From positions 84,595 to 148,594 of the forward strand of contig JAGHQL010000047.1 of NCBI GenBank assembly GCA_020080175.1: DNA of 64,000 nucleotides. The letters are read 5' to 3'. This document shows, piece by piece, positions 36,865 to 49,559 of the stretch. Numbering within the stretch: the stretch's first letter is position 1; each line of letters starts with the position of its first letter. Under the pieces are notes generated by a model. The model had not been told where the DNA came from and did not search any database. It saw only the letters and a list, made by a program, of their open reading frames with translations. The translations under genes and the position numbers were made by a program. The DNA is from Glutinoglossum americanum (taxonomy: Eukaryota; Ascomycota; Geoglossomycetes; Geoglossales; Geoglossaceae).

Positions 36865-38969
36865 ATGTACAACTCCTATCTGGTGGATGCGACGGGAGGA
36901 GGAAACTCGGCGTTCCACAATATCCATAACGATTACCTCCACATCGTGGACCCGAACGAACGACGGCGCCTCGCGCTCGCGGAGATCGATAAGGCGGATT
37001 TTGGATGGAATCATGTTCGAGCTATCGTCGTTGCTGGCGCGGGATTCTTCACAGACTCTTACGATGTGGGTTTTTAATATAGATTCGCCGTCTCCGAAAG
37101 ATATATCGGGGGGTTTGTGGTTGGGTTTGGGGTTGGGTTGCGGTGGGGGTTTTTGAAAGATTGCATGTTCTAACTCTCGCGCTGCACTCAGATATTCGCT
37201 ATTAATGCCGTCACAATCCTGCTTGGGCTCGTCTACTATGATCGGGGCGTCATGCCTACGCCTTCCCAGACCGCCGTCAAGATCGCCACGCCCGTTGGCA
37301 CTGTTTTTGGCCAGATCGTCTTCGGATACCTCGCTGACCGTTATGGGCGCAAGAAGATGTACGGTATCGAGCTCATCATCATTATCGTCACTACAGTCGC
37401 GCAGTCGCTGTTGAGTAAGTCGCGAGCCCTGAATCTGGTTGGTATTGTGATCTTCTGGCGGCTTCTTATGGGTGTTGGGGTTGGTGGTGACTACCCTTTG
37501 TCAGCGATCATTACGTCGGAGTTAGTGGAACCCTTTCATACATCTTGTGGGGATATCACGCATGACTTTTCTCTCCTATATATCCTTAACATGAAGCACG
37601 ACATACAGGTTCGCGACGACCAAATGGCGAGGTGCTATGATCGGCTCCGTCTTCGCCATGCAAGGCTTCGGCCAATTTTCGGCCACCCTGGTCTCACTTA
37701 TCATCACCCAAACCTTCAAAGGCTCCCTCAAATCTTCCGCCACCCCTCAAACCTGCAGCAGTGATTGCGCTCTCGCCGCAGACAAAATGTGGCGTATCAT
37801 CACCGGTTTTGGTGCGCTCCCAGGTTGCTTGGCTCTCTACTACCGAATCACCATCCCTGAGACCCCGCGATACACGTTCGATGTGGCGAGGGACATACTG
37901 AAGGCCGAGAGTGATGTATCCGCGTACATGGACGGTAAGAGGGCCCCAACAAGGCCCCCGGACGAGCTGCAACGTTCGCGCGCCATGCAGCGCCATGCGA
38001 ATGAATTACGGGTCCCCCGTCCTTCGTTTGCGGACTTCCGGGAGCACTTCGGGGCGTGGCAGAACGGGAAGTTGTTGTTGGGAACGTCGTTGTCGTGGTT
38101 TTTCTTGGATATAGCATTCTACGGTCTAGGTCTCAACAACAATGCTGTGTTGCAGACGATGGGGTTCGCGGGGACAGAGAATGTATTTCGGATGCTGCAG
38201 AATGTCAACATTGGCATGTTGATCATCATCTGCGCTGGGTCCATCCCTGGATACTGGTTCACGGTCATGCTAGTCGATATCATGGGGAGGAAGAATCTGC
38301 AACTGCTGGGGTTTACGATGTTGACGACATTCTTCCTCATCATCGGGTTTGCGTTTGACGATCTCAGCCGCGGGGCTTTTCTCGCTCTGTACATCATGTC
38401 GCAGTTTTTCTTCAATTTTGGTGAGCCCCAGCCCCTTTTGCCCATAATCCGTTCCAGTCGCATAAAAATAGAATAATAGAATGCATGGGCTAACGAAACT
38501 AGGACCAAACGCTACGACCTTTATCTACCCCGGCGAGCTCTTCCCAACCCGCTACCGCGCCCTCGCCCACGGCATCTCCGCCGCAGCCGGCAAACTCGGT
38601 GCCATCACCGCCCTCGCCTTCGACCCACTCCGCAGCCGCGGCGCCACCGCCAACTGCAACAGCTCGGGCTGCTCACCGTGGCTCGACAACATCATGAAGA
38701 TCTTTGCGCTCTTTATGTTCTGCGGGCTTCTCTCCACTTTCCTGCTGCCTGAGACGGCTCGGAGGTCCTTGGAGGACATCACCATTGAACACGGCCACGC
38801 GGTGACTTCCCTGAAGAGCCAGTCCCACCACCCGTCCTACCGAGAGAGTGCATCAACGACTACGTCGGCGGTGATGGCTCCACCTGCGAGGCGTTTCTGG
38901 GAGTGGCGGCCGACGAGAAACCGACAGGCTTTTAGGATGAGGTTGTTTTCGAAGGATAGTTCGGTTTGA
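36865..38969 (+). CDS. PHO84: High-affinity phosphate:H+ symporter (MFS, PHO84 family)
   Basis: Imports inorganic phosphate at the plasma membrane. Four exons, 36865-37065, 37192-37520, 37609-38420 and 38503-38969, give 602 residues, close to the family length. The N-terminal cytosolic segment (IDKADFGWNHVRAIVVAGAG) leads into TM1 with FFTDSYD. The MFS loop 2-3 motif GYLADRYGRKKMYG is intact. The PHO84 signature GVGVGGDYPLSAIITSE is split by intron 2. A long central loop (PETPRYTFDVARD, then a basic Arg/Pro-rich stretch) precedes the second six-helix bundle with VDIMGRK and FIYPGELFPTRYRA. The C-terminal tail is Ser/Thr-rich and basic. Nothing is broken. Confidence 0.93.
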
Positions 38970-39938
38970 GGGCCCTCACCCTCCCCTTTTTTCTTATTTT
39001 TTTAATTTTCCGGTTTTGGTCACGGTCGGATGCGTTGAGGGTATATCTGTATAGCCCCCCCCTGCACGCCTCATTTCTTACGAGCATTATGGAAAGTAGA
39101 TGGGGGAACTCCGCCTCGCAGCCTTTCACAACGGGACGTTCATATTAGTATCGGCGCTAGGTTCTTGTGCGTGTGTGTTCATTTAGCGACTGTCCTTTTT
39201 GCGTGTACGATTAACATGCCCTCCACAGCTGTGGCGGCGATGGTGCTTTTACCTTGTGTGTTTGGGATACGGCCTCGTCTTAACGTTTTTACATTTTTGC
39301 ATTTTACACGGCATCTCCGGTATCTCGATTTAAAATTCCCTTGGGCCCCCCTTTTATTTTTATTTTTTGGGCTCACCCATCCCATGACCTCAGGTAAAAA
39401 AACCACTTGGGCACACCCTACTTGTCTGTCCTTCTAATCAGGGAAATAAACCAACGAGTATATATTTTAGAAGTAGATAAATGTTTTCTGTTTCCCTTTT
39501 TTTTTCCTTCTTCCTCACTACTCTTGGGGAAGGGGGATGTAAGTCGAGCAACCGATCTTAACCCCGCAACGGGAATAAAAAACTGAAATACAATATTCGA
39601 ATAAAGGAAAAAAGAGACCCTCTCTATTCATAGACCTGACGTGATATGAGGAGAGTAGAGAGATTTGCATGGTTAAAACAGCGACTACCGATTTTTTTAG
39701 AGGATTAAAAATAAAATAAAGGGGAAGGGGGTGGGATCTGGAAGAAAAAACAAACTCCTTGGTGGCGGGTGGTGCAAGGTTGGACGATCTGTGGGGATCT
39801 TTGTATGGGTTTGGGTGGGGGCTGCTATGGGCTTGGCGTCTATTAGTCAGCGCCTCCAATATTCGGCCACCTCTCATCGCCGGGCGTTCAACATCCCCCC
39901 CACCGATCCACCACCAACGATAGCCGTAAACCAAAACC
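38970..39938. other. Intergenic between transporter and thioredoxin genes
   Basis: T-rich 3' flank of the transporter and C-rich 5' flank of the thioredoxin gene. A long minus-strand frame crosses 39518-40474 but is a shadow of the thioredoxin exons. No other gene seen. Confidence 0.5.
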
Positions 39939-40765
39939 ATGTCTTCACCAACGCACATAACCTCCGCCGCGCAACTCCGCACCATCCTCTCGGGCAACGA
40001 CGTCGTCGTCATAGACTGTAAGCCCCCCTTCGCGTCGGCGTCCACAGCCACTAACCGACGAGCCGGACCGCAGTCTACGCGGACTGGTGCGGGCCGTGCA
40101 AGGCCATCGCGCCGACGTACGAACAGATGTCCAAGACCCACTCCAAGCCCGGCAAGGCCGCGTTCGTCAAGGTGAACACGGACGAGCTGCAGGACGTCGC
40201 GCGGAAGTACGAGATCACCGCGTGGGTCCCCCCCCTCCCCCCCTTTTCCTCCTCCTGCCCCCCGCACACTTTCCGCGCCGGGATTCTGGCGTGAGCGCTT
40301 TTCGGCTGACGCGGCCGCAGCATGCCCACCTTCCTCGTCCTCCGCGACTCCCGCGAGGTCGCCCGCGTGCGCGGCGCCGATCCGCGCGCTTTGAGGGATG
40401 CCGTCGAGAAGGCGGTTAAGGGGCCCGGGGGCGCCGCGGCGGGGGGCGGCGCCGCGTTTGCGACGAAGGGGCATACGCTCGGTCCTGCGCCTGGCGCTGG
40501 GGGTGGAGGGGTGGGGTGGGCGAGGATGCCGAGTATGCGGGGGTGGACGGGGTGGATCGTGGGGTTTTTGGGGCTTTATTTTGTTAGTTTGTTTGCGGTG
40601 AGTGGGGTTGTTTCTCTCTTGTTTTTTTTTTTTTTTTGGAGGAAGGGGGGGTGCATTGGCTGATCGGTGCGTGTGTAGCTCGACGCTTATGGTGCCGCGG
40701 AGGCCTCATCGTTTAACGTCAATAACAAGGGCGGTCGACCGGCTAGGCCGGAGGGGAGGCTCTAA
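39939..40765 (+). CDS. Thioredoxin-domain protein with C-terminal membrane anchor
   Basis: Thiol-disulfide oxidoreductase, probably membrane-tethered with its thioredoxin domain in the cytosol. Four exons, 39939-40017, 40074-40221, 40321-40597 and 40679-40765, give 196 residues in phase. The active site WCGPC is at residues 31-35, after VVVIDFYAD; the cis-proline of MPTF is at 78. The fold is complete by about residue 107. A Gly/Ala-rich linker (about 110-142) leads to one hydrophobic segment (WTGWIVGFLGLYFVSLFA, about 151-168) and a short polar tail ending RPARPEGRL. No signal peptide is visible, so tail-anchored insertion is likely (inference). Confidence 0.88.
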
Positions 40766-41374
40766 GATTCCGCATTCGGGCATTTCTTTTTGGCTTGGAT
40801 GCGGAAGTTTTGCTGTGGGGAAACAGACCTTGTACGCATATGAGATAAGATGCTGCGGCGTTTTTTCTTTTTTGTTAAAAATGGAATGGGCCATGTAAGT
40901 AGACTTAGGTCAATGGGGATGAGCTACTACTTCCGTCTTATTTGCGGCCTACTTTTGTGATGACCCGCGTGATGTTTCTGGCGCGTCCTGATGGCCGTCC
41001 CCTCTGTTGTCTGCTTTCGGGGATGGGTTGTATATCTTGGCGGGTAGGGAAGATGGATGTCCGGAAGAGCTGGGGGTGGTCGTGGATTCCCGGTGTGCTG
41101 GCCATGTCTCGCGACCGAGAGGTTTCGGTTAGAGAGACGAAGCGTAAAACAGGGTTGTTGTTTATGGAAGTGTCCTAGCAAAGGTACAGGTTTGTGTTTA
41201 CGCCTAGCTTTTGGGGTGGAGTGGGGTTACCTCGTCGAGGAGATTTTCTATTATCGGGAGGCATAAGGGGGGGGGGGAGGAGATCTAATCGCTGATAGGA
41301 TCCATCTTAGTAGCTTCCTCCTCCATGGCTGGCGGTAGCTGAGCTACTACGTGGTGCCCGCTCGGGACGACATG
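40766..41374. other. Intergenic
   Basis: 3' flank of the thioredoxin gene; short frames on both strands without family content, and a G-run near 41268. No gene seen. Confidence 0.45.
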
Positions 41375-43860
41375 CTAGCGTGCTGTATTTTCGCAGTCAC
41401 TCATCGTTGAGGTGTCAGCGCCCTTGTTCAGCAGCAAGTATACTATCGCCTTGTGACCTTCTGGGGTAGCGGGGTGGAGCGCTGTCTGTCCCTCATTGCT
41501 AATAGTGGGCGCGCTGCTCCTTCGAGCTTGTTCACAACTACCAAGTGTAACATTGCCTCTCATTGATTATCCGCCATAGTGATGCTAGATATATCCTCCC
41601 CTTGCCTAGTAGTAGACGTGCTACCGCCTCATGCTTGTTCCGGGCTACCAGTCGTAGAGTGCCGACCACCTTTCGGCGTCTTTCTCGGCCACGCCAGACC
41701 CCTTATCCAGCAATAGGCGTGCCGCCGCATGCCTATTCGGGGCAGTACGATGGAAGGCTATCTATTCCTTATTGGTCTTCACAGAAACGCCAGCCCCTTG
41801 TCTAACGGTAGATGGACTACTGCGTGGTGGTCTGCAGAAGAAGCATCAAGCAGCATCAAGCAGTGCTTTTTATCCATAGCTTGTCTTTGCGTCGACATTG
41901 GCACAGTTCTGCAGGAGGAACCCCATCATCTGCAGAGCACATCTTTTGGCCATCTCATAAAGCACTGCGCCGCCATCGCTTGCTTCCACCCCAACATTGG
42001 CTCTTTTCTCAACCAGCAGCTGTGTGACAGCCTGATCCCCTCTTCTTGCCGCTAGTATTAGCGGATTGTCTCCCAGAGAATCCTTGTCGTTTAATTTCCT
42101 ACCTTTGGACTAAGGGGGTTTTGCTGTATATCTAGTTAGGCATGCACGGACGAGAATACGCAAACGAGTTTGGCGCCTGGGGGAAACTCCCCTTGGGAGA
42201 TTTCTCTTTGCAACATCAAGAAGGCTTCAGTGAACACGGCTCCAGAGCTCGGAACCTATTTCACCCTCCTTGGGGACGTGTTGATACCAGTGAATGGCAG
42301 CATACCCGAGGAGAAGCTCCCTCGGTAATGAGTGATAGTCTTCGTTAGAGGCATCCGGATTTCCAAATACCCGGGCCTCTTTCTAAAATTTCTAGTGAGA
42401 GATGGTGACGCAGGCTAAAGCAATACGGAGGTGAACCATGCACTCCGGAGTAAGGGACCTAGAGCTGATGGGCGATCTAGAATGTTGGAGAAATTCTTTA
42501 GCTATTTGGACAGGATTAACAGAGTTTGTTCAAGTGGATTTTGAAGAACGGGCCGCAGAGCTCAATTTTCTCTTTAATACCTTCCAAAGCTATATCCGCA
42601 GAGATGCCATTGAACCGGATTCCGAGCGGAGCCCGCAAGCTGTTCCTAGTCTTACTAGGTTCATAGGTCGGAATGTGAGAAGAACCCACTTGAGAATGTT
42701 GGATACCTCGCCCATACCTTTAGGGATCTCGTAACGCTCGTTTGCATATTCCATCAGCACTTCTCGGGGATACCCGTCTAGTTTATTCGTTAGCGTTCAT
42801 GGGGTCTAAGATTATTGAGTAACCTTGAAATACCTAGAGAAACGTTCCGCCTGCCCTAGATGCCAACATCTCATATATCTGCTGCCCTCCAAGCTTCGCT
42901 AGCTTGTCTACTTTGTTATTAATGAACACCGCGAGGCCGAAGTTGATATGTTCTCCGCCCCCGCCTCGAGGCGGGTAATGGTGAAGAAAAATAGCTGGAT
43001 CCGAATGTCGTCATACGGACGACTGGGTATAGCGAGTCTTAGCTTGTTTGGTGGGTAGAGGTGGCCTATTTCTTCTCGGTTTCTCGGGAGATAGCTGCCT
43101 ATTGCTCCGCAAGCTGATTTCTAGAGTCCTCGCGCTCATCTAGTGCACCTAGAATGCAATATACCCTGTCCACATGGGAATGAGGCGTGGTGTTAGTGAA
43201 GATATCCCATAGCTTGGTGGAGGATAATTAGGATTGGTCACCCAGTTTTTCGTAAGTCGGTAGTCTGTGCTTCCTGATCCGGTCGAGCGTTGATCGGAGG
43301 CATTGGTGAATGATGGCTTTGAGGAGTGGGGTTGCTGTCTTCCGTTTTCTGTCCTGGTCGCTGCAGAAGATATAAACCACCATTGCCTTATGTCTTGTGG
43401 TGTTCATCTTAGTTTCGAGTATTGTCAAGAGAAGGGGTGGGAATGATCTTGCGCGTGCTAGGGTTGCTAGCGATTTAAAAGAGGAATCAATATTTTTCTT
43501 TGGTCTATCGAATATACTTAGAATGCCCTGGCGGTTGGTGTTATAGTCGGGTAAGAGAAAGGTTTGCAGACACTTCTACTTCTCTTCTGGAGGCTCCCGA
43601 GGTTTGACTAGTTCCCCGTCTTTTAGATATATTAGTATCTGCAATAGAGATGCTTCAGTGCTAGGGCTTACCTAAGGTTCCGGAGAACCTTGACTGGATT
43701 TGGTCGATAGCAATGTCGGTGAACTCTCGCAGTTGTTTACGAATACGATAACAGACAGTGTCTGTGACTTTAGCAAGCTGTTACTTAGCTCTAAGCCATC
43801 TTGCAAAGTAGGCGATATCATAGTATGAGATAGTTGCGGAGTCTTGGAAACCAAAACACG
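41375..43860 (-). pseudogene. NACHT-ankyrin (NLR-type) pseudogene
   Basis: Remains of a fungal NOD-like receptor, read in pieces on the minus strand from right to left. 43860-43690: N-terminal segment with ITDIAIDQIQSRFSG-like reading in one frame. 43428-43228: KAMVVYIFCSDQDRKRKTAT, start of the NTPase core. 43240-43080: LWDIFTNTTPHSHVDRVYCI then LGALDE, the Walker B region in which the usual D-A-L-D-E-C is altered. 42950-42840: NNKVDKLAKLGGQQIYEMLA then SRAGGTFL. 42734-42440: NILKWVLLTFRP and VNPVQIAKEFLQHSRSPIS. 42060-41375: ankyrin repeats, best at EGQTALHPATPEGHKAIVYL. Stops and frameshifts fall throughout. Intact relatives act in heterokaryon incompatibility or immunity (family knowledge). 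Confidence 0.75.
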
Positions 43861-46800
43861 AGCAAAACTTCCGGTAGGGACCCTTCCGGTGGGGATCCCG
43901 TAGCAGCCGTGGTCCTTTGCCTAATATCAGCAAGAATGGCGAGTTCATCTGTTCACCAACTATTGGTGTTCATGGTCTAACGTCCACCCCTGGTCCGGTA
44001 TGCTAAAGGAAATTATCCCACGAGTGGGCTGGAGGCTGGCTATGTCTGCTGCGTTGCTGCTGCCTTTCATCTGGACCAGCGCCCGCCTCAGAACACGGCC
44101 GCCTGGACTATGGGCGATGGAGATGGTGGGCCTAGGTGGAACATCGACCTAAGAATCTGGTCAGTTGTAACGCTCTAATCTGCCTCATTGACGGACATAC
44201 AGGTGGCTGTCCTGGAAGGGGAACCTATGGCCTCGAGATCTTGGAAGGATTCGCTGGTAGCTAGATGGGAGCTGTGGCAGTAAATTAGCACACGGGCGCC
44301 AGGGAGGTCGTGTGGCAGTGGACCCGTAAGCCACAGGTGGTTGCTACTCCTTTCCTCGAACGAACTGAGAGCGTGGCTCCCTAGCCCCGAGATGGTGATA
44401 CAACTGCTTCTGTTGGTATCACAGACAGACCCGGCATTCTTCAGCTAGACATCGCATATTCAAGTTTTGGCTGGTTGGCATTGAACGTTTCAGAGGTATG
44501 AAACCCCGAAAATGAGTGTCAATGGAGGTCTGTTTCTTTCTAGATGGGAAGCTGCTGGCACTGCTTTTGCCTTCGTGCAAAGTGTACCGTACCCTTACTG
44601 TACGCCTACTATTCTTTTGCCTTAGGGGGGCTGTCGAATGTTTCCCTACACGAAAGAGTAACCACTTGGTTTCCATCCTTTCCTGAACCATAGGGATCTG
44701 GGGCTAGGGGGTAACTTCAAGGTCGAAATCCTCATTAGCTGGTTCCAGGGTCAACTGAGGTAGGTCTTTGGTAGTGTTTGGGGTGTGTGCGGTTGGTATA
44801 TGCCCCAAGCCCGACAGGCGATGCTGTAGGGTGTATTACTACGTGCCATTTTGACCCATAGCGTGTCAAGGCGAGGAGCTCCAGGGGATGGGGCTTCACT
44901 GTAGGGGATAGTTAAGGGTTCTCCTTAAGACGTGGATGAGGGTGCGGGCGAGATGGGGGGTCTCCCTCCTGGGTGGAGTATCTTGAGTTAGGGCACATGA
45001 CAAGGCCGCTATTCTATACAAAGATAACGTACCACCATTGGGTGAAGTTAACCTTCTCTTCGTTGGGCTGTGGTCCAAATGATGTTCTGTCGTAGGGGTT
45101 TAACCATGCCAGGGTCAAACTCTAGGTATTTTAGGAACCTATGGCTAATTCAGGCAACGCGTCGATGTTTGGAGACAGCCAAACTAGGGAAGCCGTGAAA
45201 GTTTGTTGGAGCCGCCGTATTAGGGTTAGGTACCTCTATATTTACTTAGTATAGTGCCAGGATACCACCACACAGCCACGCCGCCTCTGTTTGGTGAAGC
45301 CGCGTAAAGAGTCACCAACTCGTCCTCAAACTTGTGGCATAGGCCAATAGTTGAATTAGCTATCTCAGAGTTGAGGAGTTAGGCTGCTAAGACTTACTAT
45401 AAAACTTGCAGGCATGTATGTTTGGTATAGAGTGTCGCAAGGTAGCCTGAATGAGACAAACCCTAGCATCGCTTGTCTCCCGAAACTTATTGACTGTTGG
45501 GGTTTTTAGTATCACTGACTACTTCTAAGCGGCTCGGGTATGGAAGGGATGGTGATTTTGTCGGCGAGCCCGAATAGGCTAGTGTAAACCCGACGTGGCT
45601 TAGAGGCGCCTAGTTCTTTCCAATGTCCGACGGTTCTGTCGACGCACCTAACAAATAGCCTTGAGCAAAAGGGTACGTTCGGCCGGCGTGTGGAGCTAGA
45701 ACCTGAGAGAACTGGGTAGGAGTCGATAGACCCAGGCACAGTTGATCTCGAGGTGCGTTTCGATGTTCCTAAATATTCGGTATCAAAAATGTGTTCTAGC
45801 TAGAATCTGGAGTGTTTACCAAACCCGCGGCCATTGGCAACTTTAATCGTTCCTCCTCGAACGGCCCGTTGACCGGGTCTGGATACGACCTAGATTTGCA
45901 CGGGCTCCGGTGGCCACAATCTAACCATGGAATTTCGGTCTCCTTTCTGTCTCCAAGCCCAAGGATGGCTGATTCTTTCAATACCACCTAGTAGCCCTCA
46001 AGCAGCGGCAAAAAAGGAGTGTTTGCGCGCTATACACACCACATCCTTAGATGGTTTGTCCAAGTATCCGAGTTTGGTCCACCCTGGCAGTTTAATTGGC
46101 AAGTTTTTGTAACACGAGACTACTAACCCAAGACTCTTGGACAGTCTCTTAAAGTCTACTATGTTGCGTGCGAGTTTGGGGGCGTCCTGCGTTAGAGACC
46201 GTAGCAATTTGGCAGGGGGGTTGCTATCTCCTCGGAAAAAGGCTTTGCCAGTAGTTTAAACCCAAGCGCCTCGCCAAGATTTGCATGCTTAGAGCCTCTA
46301 TACGGAGTGCCGAAGAAAGCGGCTCCAATGGTATGGTTCTGGATGTCTTGGTGATCAACTTTTCCTAATGTCGAGACCTTTCAAGCAAGTCAATTTAGGG
46401 GGTGGTATGTGTTGAACAAGAGATCGGTCGCGCCTATTTTATTGCTAGCCCACCTAAGCTATGTTCAATTGGGATAGTGGGTCGCCTTCGCTCTCGTAGC
46501 GACATGGTCATGTTAGAATCCAACCGAAGCTGAGCTAGTTGAGGGGGACTTACGCCTGTTGAGACCCTCTTGCCGGTAAGTTCGGCTACGAGGGAGCTAC
46601 CAAAATCAGCGATCAGGGCGATACCGGGACTTTTCTAGATACTTGCGTTATACGTAAATATCATTACCTAGGAATGAAGCAGCTGCGAAGGGAGTAGATC
46701 ACGTAGCTACATGCATGTCTGACCGCCTATATTGTGCGCAACCAGGGGCTAACTTCTTCTTTGTTGCGATGGGTGTTGTGATGTACGCCGATGTCAGTCC

Positions 46801-47507
46801 TGTCGATCTCTCTGGTCTCCAATATATATTTGCGCCGATCTACAAGTACCCTTTCCCTGTTGCCTACCTCCTTTCTGTTGCCTTAGCCTTCGCGACAATG
46901 GCACCTTCGATTCATGGGTATGGGAATGACCTAGCCCGCGCATTCTTCTCGGACGCAGTGATAATAAAAATAAAAACCCACTCGGCCCGTGTACCTCGCC
47001 TCGTCGTGGCTGTAACCAACAGCGATGGTGGCTCGTTTGCTTGAGCATCTTCAACTAGGTTAATTAAGGTATGCGGTTTGTACGATGGCGCCGCTACCCT
47101 ACGGCCATGTCGTTGAAACATGGGGCGCACTCGCTTCTAGCACCCCGGACACTACTGGTTTGGGTTTGGCCGTTATCCGCTCCGCTCTCAAAACCGTATG
47201 CGCCAAGCCCGCTACATCCCGCAATACCCGGGGCAGAGTGGCAATCCTGCCGCTTTACGATTGGGATGCAAAACCAATTTCCCAGAGTCTTGCGATCAAC
47301 TATCCTTTCTACGATCCAGAGCGGGGGCTCCATTGAAGGTGGCGTGAGTTTCCCCGAATGTTTTCGAAAAAGTGGCGTGTCCCGTATCCTGACGGTTATT
47401 CGGCTTCGGACATTTTTGGGCCTGAGCCCGGTCAACTCTGTGCACCTTTGCATTTATATCCGCTCACACCGCCCAGCCCCGAGACGGTTAAGAGATTCAA
47501 AGGAGTC

Positions 47508-47539
<32 letters not shown>

Positions 47540-48053
47540 GAAACAACACCGCTTGCGGCGTGCAGCGTGCAGCGTGCAGCGCCGGGTTAACATATGGCCG
47601 AGTCTAGGCCCTTGGCGGTGCGACCGTTGGGTCGTGAGTAAGGTAAGCCCGCATCTTAGTAAGGTTAGTAAGTGGGTGAGAGTGGGTGAGAGCGGGTGAG
47701 AGTGGTGGGCATCATACGATTTTAAGCTCTTTGGGTTGCGCGGCTGAACTTGACCCGGGGGTTTGGTGGGCGCGTTGCTCCGCGCATGGATGGCTTTAGG
47801 CTTTACCTGCGTGGGTGGGGGCTTGGCTTCGGCTGCGACGGGCAGCCTTGTTGGATGTGGGTTCTGACTAGATATGGGAGCTGGGCTGCGGGAGGAACCA
47901 CCTTTTTTTTTGTAGTTGGGATACGTGTGCTCTCCCAACCGCTTACGGCGCCATCGGATCTAGGGAAAAAAAAAAAAAGAAAAACGAGGAAGAAAAAGAG
48001 GAGAATGAGCCCCGGCGCTGCTGGTTCTCGGTTCTCTACTCGAGGGCATCTGT
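43861..48053. other. Decayed, gene-free stretch
   Basis: Many short frames on both strands, none with a domain I recognise; the longest minus-strand piece, 44419-44691, has no family character. Probably old mobile or multicopy DNA. It ends in microsatellites: AAT repeats (47508-47538), GTGCAGC triplets (about 47560-47580) and a GGGTGAGAGT repeat (about 47672-47703). Confidence 0.5.
47508..47538. repeat. (AAT)n microsatellite, about 10 units
   Basis: An uninterrupted AAT run, followed by AAGAAACAACACC. Confidence 0.9.
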
Positions 48054-49559
48054 TCAAAGCACCCGCCTCGGATCCAATTCCCCCACGTCCGCGCTTCTCG
48101 CTCCGCCATCAAACACGATCTCGCTAATGATGACCCCTGTCGCCGGCGCGTTCATGATCCCCCAGCACCCGTGTCCGGCCGCCAAGACCAGCCCCTCGAC
48201 CCCCGTCTCCCCCACCAACGGCAGCCCGCCACCCCGGCCGGCCACGGGCACCACTACCGTCGGCAAATAGCATGCGCGTTTGCTCGTCACCGTGCCCTCT
48301 CCCAGGTCGTTGGAGATCGAGGCCGCAGCCGTTATGAGCTCGGCCGTGTGGTGCGGGGAGATGGTTATCTGGGACGCCGTGGGAGGGAGCGGGATCGTGT
48401 AGTCCCCGCTCCCGCAGAGGTAGACTTCGTTGTTGGGCCGGGTGAGGATCTCGGGGTGGATGGGCTTGGGCCGGGAGTGGTGGTTCGTCTGGTTCGTCTG
48501 GGAGGAAGGGCTGGTGGGTCCGTCATCGTCGTTAGCATGCTTGTCGTTGCCCGGGTTGTTGTTGGTCTTGCTGCGGTAGGATATCTCGGTGAAGATGCAG
48601 TACGGCGAGAGGGGCTTCCGCAGCTTGATCGTTATGCTGTGCGCGCGGAGTGCGGAGATGGGCGCCCAGGGGAAGAGCGTGGGCGTCCACGGTCCGGCGG
48701 CTAAGATGATCGTTGATGCGGGGAGGGTGAGCGTCGCCGCCGAGGCGCTGTCGCGGTACGTCACGGACGTCGCGACCCTGCCGGAATAGGACCTCCCAGG
48801 TGGAGTCGTCTTTCGGGGGTGAGCGGCTGACACCCCGTCCTCCGCATCGTCGTCATCCTCTTCCTTGTAGTTTATATCCTCGACCGTGCCTAATATGATC
48901 TTGACCCCGCGCTCCTCGGCCAGCTTCGCCATGCACGTCGTGAACAGGTATGGTTGCACCTGCGCCGTGCAATCCACGTCCGAGACATCCTCGTACCTAT
49001 CCACCGTCTCGGGCATAAGCCAATCAAGATCCGCGGGGAGCCTGTTGGACTCGGAGCCTTCTGACGGCCGGCGAGGTGCCGTGTCGCGTTTCCCGAGCGT
49101 TATCCTGTCCCCCTCGTTGTCCGCGTTACTTGTGGATTCCTTGGGAGGGTCTCTGCCTGACGCGGCCAGCTGCGCACATCGTAGGCGACGGTAACCCCAG
49201 CGCTGATCTCCCTTGTGTTCTCGGGCTAGCTGTTCGTGGAGACTGAAGCTCAGTGGAACTATGCAGCTTGGGTATGCCCAAGTGGCGAGGAACCCCCCGG
49301 CTTTTCCAGACGCCGCGCCGGCTATCCGCGTACCCTCGAGTAGGATTATAGAGTGGAGCCTCGGGTCATATTTCGGGTGCCTCGTGAGGTAGTAGGCGGT
49401 CATACAGCCGATGATTCCTCCTCCTGTTGGGTAGACAAGTTTATCATCAGCGCAAATGCCCTCACCTCTCGGAAATGGGGCAGAATACGGGGTTTGTGAG
49501 GGCTATCTGAGCCACTGACCCACAATGACAATCTGCCGCGACTCTCCCGATTCGTACAT
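48054..49559 (-). CDS. FAD-dependent oxidoreductase of the DAO family, TDA3-like
   Basis: Flavoprotein of the D-amino-acid-oxidase fold. Two exons, 49559-49520 and 49423-48054, joined in phase (G|GA), give 469 residues. The intron cuts the Rossmann motif: IVIVG | GGIIGCMTAYYL restores GxGxxG. GTRIAGAASGKAGGFLATWA, LSFSLHEQLA and RWGYRRL match the part I associate with yeast Tda3 and relatives. ILAAGPWTPTLFPWAP and the C-terminal LAAGHGCWGIMNAPATG are conserved FAD-binding stretches. Two low-complexity insertions are unusual: an Asp/Glu-rich one (EEDDDDAEDG) and an Asn/Asp/Ser-rich one before the PHPEILTRPNNEVYLCG-like region. The substrate is unknown; Tda3 has been linked to endosome-to-Golgi traffic (family knowledge). 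Confidence 0.83.

Noticed and set aside
39518-40474. 318-codon minus-strand frame
   Set aside because: Antisense shadow of the GC-rich thioredoxin exons, whose splice phases and WCGPC motif are clear on the plus strand.
46715-47044. 109-codon hydrophobic frame
   Set aside because: Isolated, no homologous feel, and the opposite strand is equally open.
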